Shown here piece after piece: positions 44,090 to 46,809 of a stretch of DNA of 46,809 nt. Position numbers and translations under genes: made by a program. The notes beneath the pieces were generated by a model, which had not been told where the DNA came from, did not search any database, and saw only the letters and a list, made by a program, of their open reading frames with translations. Source of the DNA: Deltaproteobacteria bacterium. Lineage in GTDB: Bacteria; Myxococcota_A; UBA9160; UBA6930. How positions within the stretch are numbered: position 1 is the first letter of the stretch; every line of letters starts with the position of its first letter. Location: contig JAFDCZ010000022.1 of NCBI GenBank assembly GCA_019312665.1, forward strand, positions 1 to 46,809, given 5' to 3'.

Positions 44090-44172
44090 GGGGACGTTCT
44101 TTCCGCTGTTTCCGTTACGGGCCAGGCAGGCCCTGCCTGGCCCGTAACGGAAACAGCGGAAAGAACGTCCCC
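44090..44172. repeat. GGGGACG palindrome, copy 4 (83 bp, perfect arms)
   Basis: Two 40-base arms pair without mismatch around a GCC loop. Outer arm GGGGACGTTCTTTCCGCTG as in copy 3, with inner stem GGGCCAGGCAG. It lies between the small membrane-anchored protein gene, nine bases from its stop, and the dnaK start 76 bases away, both on the minus strand. Confidence 0.95.
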
Positions 44173-44181
44173 GCCCTGCGT

Positions 44182-44598
44182 TCAGCCGCGGTTGAAATCG
44201 AGGCGGGGGCGGAACCGGATGTGGTAGGTGCGGGTTTCCTCCAGGAGCAGGCCGGGGGGCCAGTAGCCCTCGCCGTAGATCTCGAGACGAAGTTCGTTGT
44301 CACCGTGGAGGAGACCGTGGAGGGAGCCATGAACACCATTTTGGGCGACTTCCAGCTCATCCGTGACGTCCGCGCCGTTCAACAATGCGCGAAACGTGGC
44401 GGCTCGCGCTCGAACCACGTCGAAACGCACGAAGACCTCGACGCCCTCGATACCGACCTGGGCGTCGGCAACGGGCGTCTGGACGTCGAGCAGCGCTGGC
44501 CCCAGCATCAGCAGCCCCGCCAGGCCGGCCGCGAGCGGCAACCCACACAGGCCCAGGGGAACGAGCCAACGGAAACTACGCAAGTGAAGGCCGGACAT
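44182..44598 (-). CDS. Small membrane-anchored protein of unknown function
   Basis: A 138-residue protein with an N-terminal membrane anchor or signal (residues 10-36, WLVPLGLCGLPLAAGLAGLL) and a beta-rich extracytoplasmic part. The segment ATFRALLNGADVTDELEVAQ followed by HGLLHGDNELRLEIYGEG resembles the immunoglobulin-like IPT/filamin-type domains seen in exported proteins. No function is assignable. ATG 44598 is the best start although its ribosome site is weak; an upstream in-frame ATG at 44637 is possible. It is upstream of dnaK on the same strand but separated by a palindrome. Confidence 0.65.
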   Translation of the reverse strand: MSGLHLRSFRWLVPLGLCGLPLAAGLAGLLMLGPALLDVQTPVADAQVGIEGVEVFVRFDVVRARAATFRALLNGADVTDELEVAQNGVHGSLHGLLHGDNELRLEIYGEGYWPPGLLLEETRTYHIRFRPRLDFNRG

Positions 44599-44963
44599 GG
44601 ACGATTCGATGAAAACTCCTACTTGGGAGTAGCCCATGGAACGCATTGGGTGGCGGAGGCGTCGAATTGTTCGAGAAGCGCGAAAGATGTGAAATCCATC
44701 ACCGAGTGCTCACGCGAACGACGCGATAACCCCCCGGAATTGCGAGGGAACCGGCTTGGTCGCGGGAGATGCGGGCGATATACTGAACGGCTCGTGGAGG
44801 GGTTCGGCACGACTGGGCCGGGATTCCTTCGCCTGGCAGCCTCGGGCTCATGTTTCCCGGGGGGATTCGACCTCCTCGCCGCGCGGGAAGGCCCGCGGGC
44901 GCGTAGGTGGCAGGGGCCGGGGCCAAGCAGGAGAGGCGCAGGGATGAGCGAGGACGAAGCACG
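44599..44963. other. Divergent intergenic region upstream of gspC
   Basis: About 365 bases between divergent starts. A candidate promoter for gspC is annotated separately at 44756-44784. Near 44612-44632 there is a short self-complementary ACTCCTACTTGGGAGT. Nothing else convincing is seen. Confidence 0.45.
44756..44784 (+). promoter_or_regulatory. Candidate sigma-70 promoter for gspCD
   Basis: TTGGTC (44756-44761) and TATACT (44779-44784) are separated by exactly 17 bases. The -10 matches five of six consensus bases, the -35 three to four. It lies about 180 bases before the gspC GTG. It is the best promoter-like sequence I can find in the window, but this is pattern matching only. Confidence 0.4.
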
Positions 44964-45851
44964 GTGAGCCGGACATTGATCCTGGTGGCCAACATCGTGC
45001 TGGTCGCAACCTGCTGCTTCCTGGCAGCGCGCGTGATCGCGGCCGTCTCTGGCTCGATGCTGGTTCCCGAAGCAGGAGCCGCACTCAGCCAACCGTTGCC
45101 CGTCCCGCCGACGGATCGCAGTTGGGATGCCCGGCAGATCATCATCAGCCGCAACCCGTTCAATGCATCGACGCTGGCGCCGGCTGCGGAGCCTCCCGAT
45201 GAGGAGGAAGAGTACGCCAAGACCAAGCTGCCCCTCCGATTGCTGGGGACGGCCGCCCATGAGTCGACCTCGCTCTCCTGGGCCGCGGTCGAGGACCTCG
45301 AAGCCCGCAGCCACATGGTCGTGAGGGTTGGCGATCGGTTGAAGGGCCGGGCCGACGTCTTGCGCATCGAGCGACGGCGGATCGTTCTGCAGAACGGTGC
45401 GCGCCGAGAAGAGTTGGCTCTCGAAGGTGAGGGCGAAGGGAAATCCCCTCGTCGCAGGACCGCTCGAGCTCGTCCGCGCCCCCGCCCTCGCGCAAGGAGC
45501 CGTAGCCCCCGTGTCGAGCGGCTCGCCGAGAACCGCTTCGCCGTGGAACGCAGCGACGTCAACGAGGTCGCCAACAATCCGGCCGCCCTCTTTTCCCAGG
45601 CCCGCATCCTGCCGAAGTATGAAAACGGGCAGATGGTCGGCGTGCAGCTGAATGCGATCAAGGCTGGAAGTCTCTTCCAGGAGATCGGAATCCAGGATGG
45701 AGACACCATCACCGAATTCAATGGCATTCGGGTCACGGGCCAGCAGGAGAGCGCACAGGTGTTGAGCGAACTCACCTCGGCGCAAACCTTCGCCGTGACG
45801 GTCAAGGGACGCGACGGACAGATCCGCCAGCTGGAGTACGAGATTCGATGA
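44964..45851 (+). CDS. gspC: Type II secretion system inner-membrane protein GspC
   Basis: A 295-residue GspC. A short start leads to one membrane helix (TLILVANIVLVATCCFLAAR), then the HR domain region with SRNPFNAS and KLPLRLLGTAAHES, a very basic linker (RRRTARARPRPRPRARSR), and a C-terminal PDZ-like domain (GVQLNAIKAGSLFQEIGIQD, TITEFNGIRVTGQQ). GspC couples the inner-membrane platform to the secretin. The GTG at 44964 is preferred to a start at 44907 because the latter would put a charged stretch before the helix without gain. Its stop overlaps the gspD start by four bases (ATGA). Confidence 0.9.
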   Translation: MSRTLILVANIVLVATCCFLAARVIAAVSGSMLVPEAGAALSQPLPVPPTDRSWDARQIIISRNPFNASTLAPAAEPPDEEEEYAKTKLPLRLLGTAAHESTSLSWAAVEDLEARSHMVVRVGDRLKGRADVLRIERRRIVLQNGARREELALEGEGEGKSPRRRTARARPRPRPRARSRSPRVERLAENRFAVERSDVNEVANNPAALFSQARILPKYENGQMVGVQLNAIKAGSLFQEIGIQDGDTITEFNGIRVTGQQESAQVLSELTSAQTFAVTVKGRDGQIRQLEYEIR

Positions 45852-46809
45852 GACAGATGGGGAGTCCGTTCGTGATGCGATGGCGGCTGCAACACCAGTT
45901 CCGGCTGGTCGGCCTGGCCTTGATCCTCTTGTTCCTCGCAGGCCCGACACTCGCTCAGGCGCCGCCGTCCGAAGGCGGCCTCACGGCCGACAACGGCCAC
46001 GTCCAGCTCGATTTCACCGATGTCGAGCTCTCGGTGGTGATCGACACGATCGCGCGGCTGACGAACAAGAACTTCATCTACGACGATCGCGTGCGCGGCC
46101 GGGTCACGATCGTCTCGCCTACCAAGATCACCCGTGAGGCAGCTTACGCGGTATTCGAATCCGTCCTCCAGGTGAAGGGCTTCACCACGGTCGAGACCCC
46201 GGGCGGCGCCATCAAGGTGATTCCGATCCGGGAGGCCAAGGAAAGCAACATCGAGATCATCCGCGGGAAGACGGCGACACCCAGGAGCGATCGCTTCGTG
46301 ACCCGCCTGATCGAGTTGCGTTTCATCGATGCCGAGGCCATCACCAATACGCTGAAGCCGCTGGTTTCGAAGGACGCCTCGATGGTGGCCTACCCGCCCA
46401 CCAACACTGTGATCCTGACGGACTCGGCCTCCAACATCCGACGCATCCTCTCCATCCTCCAGTCGATCGACGTCGAGTCCTACAAGGAGGAGCTGACCGT
46501 CATCCAGATCCGGCATGCGGATGCCTCGGCGCTGGCCTCCCAGCTATCCGAGATCTTCGACGCGGATGTCGCGAGCACCGTGGGCCAGCCCGTGCGCGCC
46601 CGTGCGCGGCGAGCCGTTCAGCAGGCCGCCGGGGTCGCTACGACAGGCGCTCCGAAGGGTCGTGTCCGGCTGATCACCGACGAGCGCACCAACTCGTTGA
46701 TCGTGCTGGCCTCGAGGCCTCGCCTTGCCGACATCCGTGACGTGATCCAGCGCCTCGACGTACCGGTCGTCGGCGGTGGGCGCATCCACGTCTACTACCT
46801 GAAGCACGC
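45848..46809 (+). CDS. gspD: Type II secretion system secretin GspD, 3' end outside window
   Basis: The first 320 residues of a secretin. A signal peptide (LVGLALILLFLAGPTLAQA) is followed by the N0 domain (VQLDFTDVELSVVIDTIARL, TNKNFIYDDRVRGRVTIVSP) and then by N1 and N2-type modules (FVTRLIELRFIDAEAITNTL, VIQIRHADASALASQLSEIF, RVRLITDERTNSLIVLAS). The outer-membrane pore domain lies beyond the right edge. GspD forms the outer-membrane channel of type II secretion, and the N0 domain binds the GspC HR domain. The ATG at 45848 overlaps the gspC stop (ATGA), which implies coupled translation. Confidence 0.95.
   Translation, partial: MRQMGSPFVMRWRLQHQFRLVGLALILLFLAGPTLAQAPPSEGGLTADNGHVQLDFTDVELSVVIDTIARLTNKNFIYDDRVRGRVTIVSPTKITREAAYAVFESVLQVKGFTTVETPGGAIKVIPIREAKESNIEIIRGKTATPRSDRFVTRLIELRFIDAEAITNTLKPLVSKDASMVAYPPTNTVILTDSASNIRRILSILQSIDVESYKEELTVIQIRHADASALASQLSEIFDADVASTVGQPVRARARRAVQQAAGVATTGAPKGRVRLITDERTNSLIVLASRPRLADIRDVIQRLDVPVVGGGRIHVYYLKH

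Overview
The window is a visibly GC-rich chromosomal segment from a Gram-negative bacterium. The evidence for an outer membrane is kdsA (LPS Kdo synthesis), type II secretion genes gspC-gspD and an OmpA-domain protein. Gene content (acyl-CoA dehydrogenase duplications, PilZ, a penicillin-acylase homologue, many GTG/TTG starts, GTGA stop/start overlaps) suits the old deltaproteobacterial assemblage (Myxococcota, Desulfobacterota, Binatota-like). The sequence alone does not fix the phylum. I see no rRNA, CRISPR array, integrase, transposase or phage gene.

Layout. 1-14.6 kb is a surface-polysaccharide region. It holds an ABC-2 exporter pair, three soluble glycosyltransferases, two intact membrane glycosyltransferases of one family plus a 3' fragment of a third, a truncated membrane protein at the left edge, an AsnB-type amidotransferase and an NAD-dependent sugar epimerase-like protein. 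14.6-20.1 kb holds a FAD oxidoreductase with a damaged 3' end, a two-subunit acyl-CoA dehydrogenase, and a divergent gene in which the same two halves are fused. 20.2-22.5 kb is a small operon (O-methyltransferase, GNAT acetyltransferase, nitrilase-family amidase). 22.5-26 kb returns to envelope work (polyprenyl-phosphate sugar transferase, kdsA, a GT81 glucosyl/mannosyl-3-phosphoglycerate synthase). 26.2-30.1 kb has a PilZ protein, a Y-family polymerase homologue lacking two of three catalytic acids, and a penicillin-acylase family Ntn hydrolase. 30.5-34 kb is gap-pgk-tpiA-secG followed by a convergent tRNA-Leu(GAG). 34.2-44.6 kb is mostly minus strand: a DsbA/FrnE-like protein, two small secreted proteins, UbiB/ABC1 kinase, glycerate 2-kinase, OmpA-domain protein, lon, dnaK and a small membrane-anchored protein. 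From 44.7 kb gspC-gspD starts and runs off the window.

The most unusual signal is not a gene. Four near-perfect palindromes of 77-87 bp (14615, 26530, 34115, 44090) share the ends GGGGACGTTCTTTCCG...CGGAAAGAACGTCCCC. They differ in their central stems, carry paired compensatory changes, and each has an end 3-9 bp from a stop codon. A separate 0.4-kb compound inverted-repeat block lies upstream of the amidotransferase gene. Other points to check are the degenerate polymerase, the damaged oxidoreductase next to a palindrome, the paired/fused acyl-CoA dehydrogenases and the glycosyltransferase fragment.
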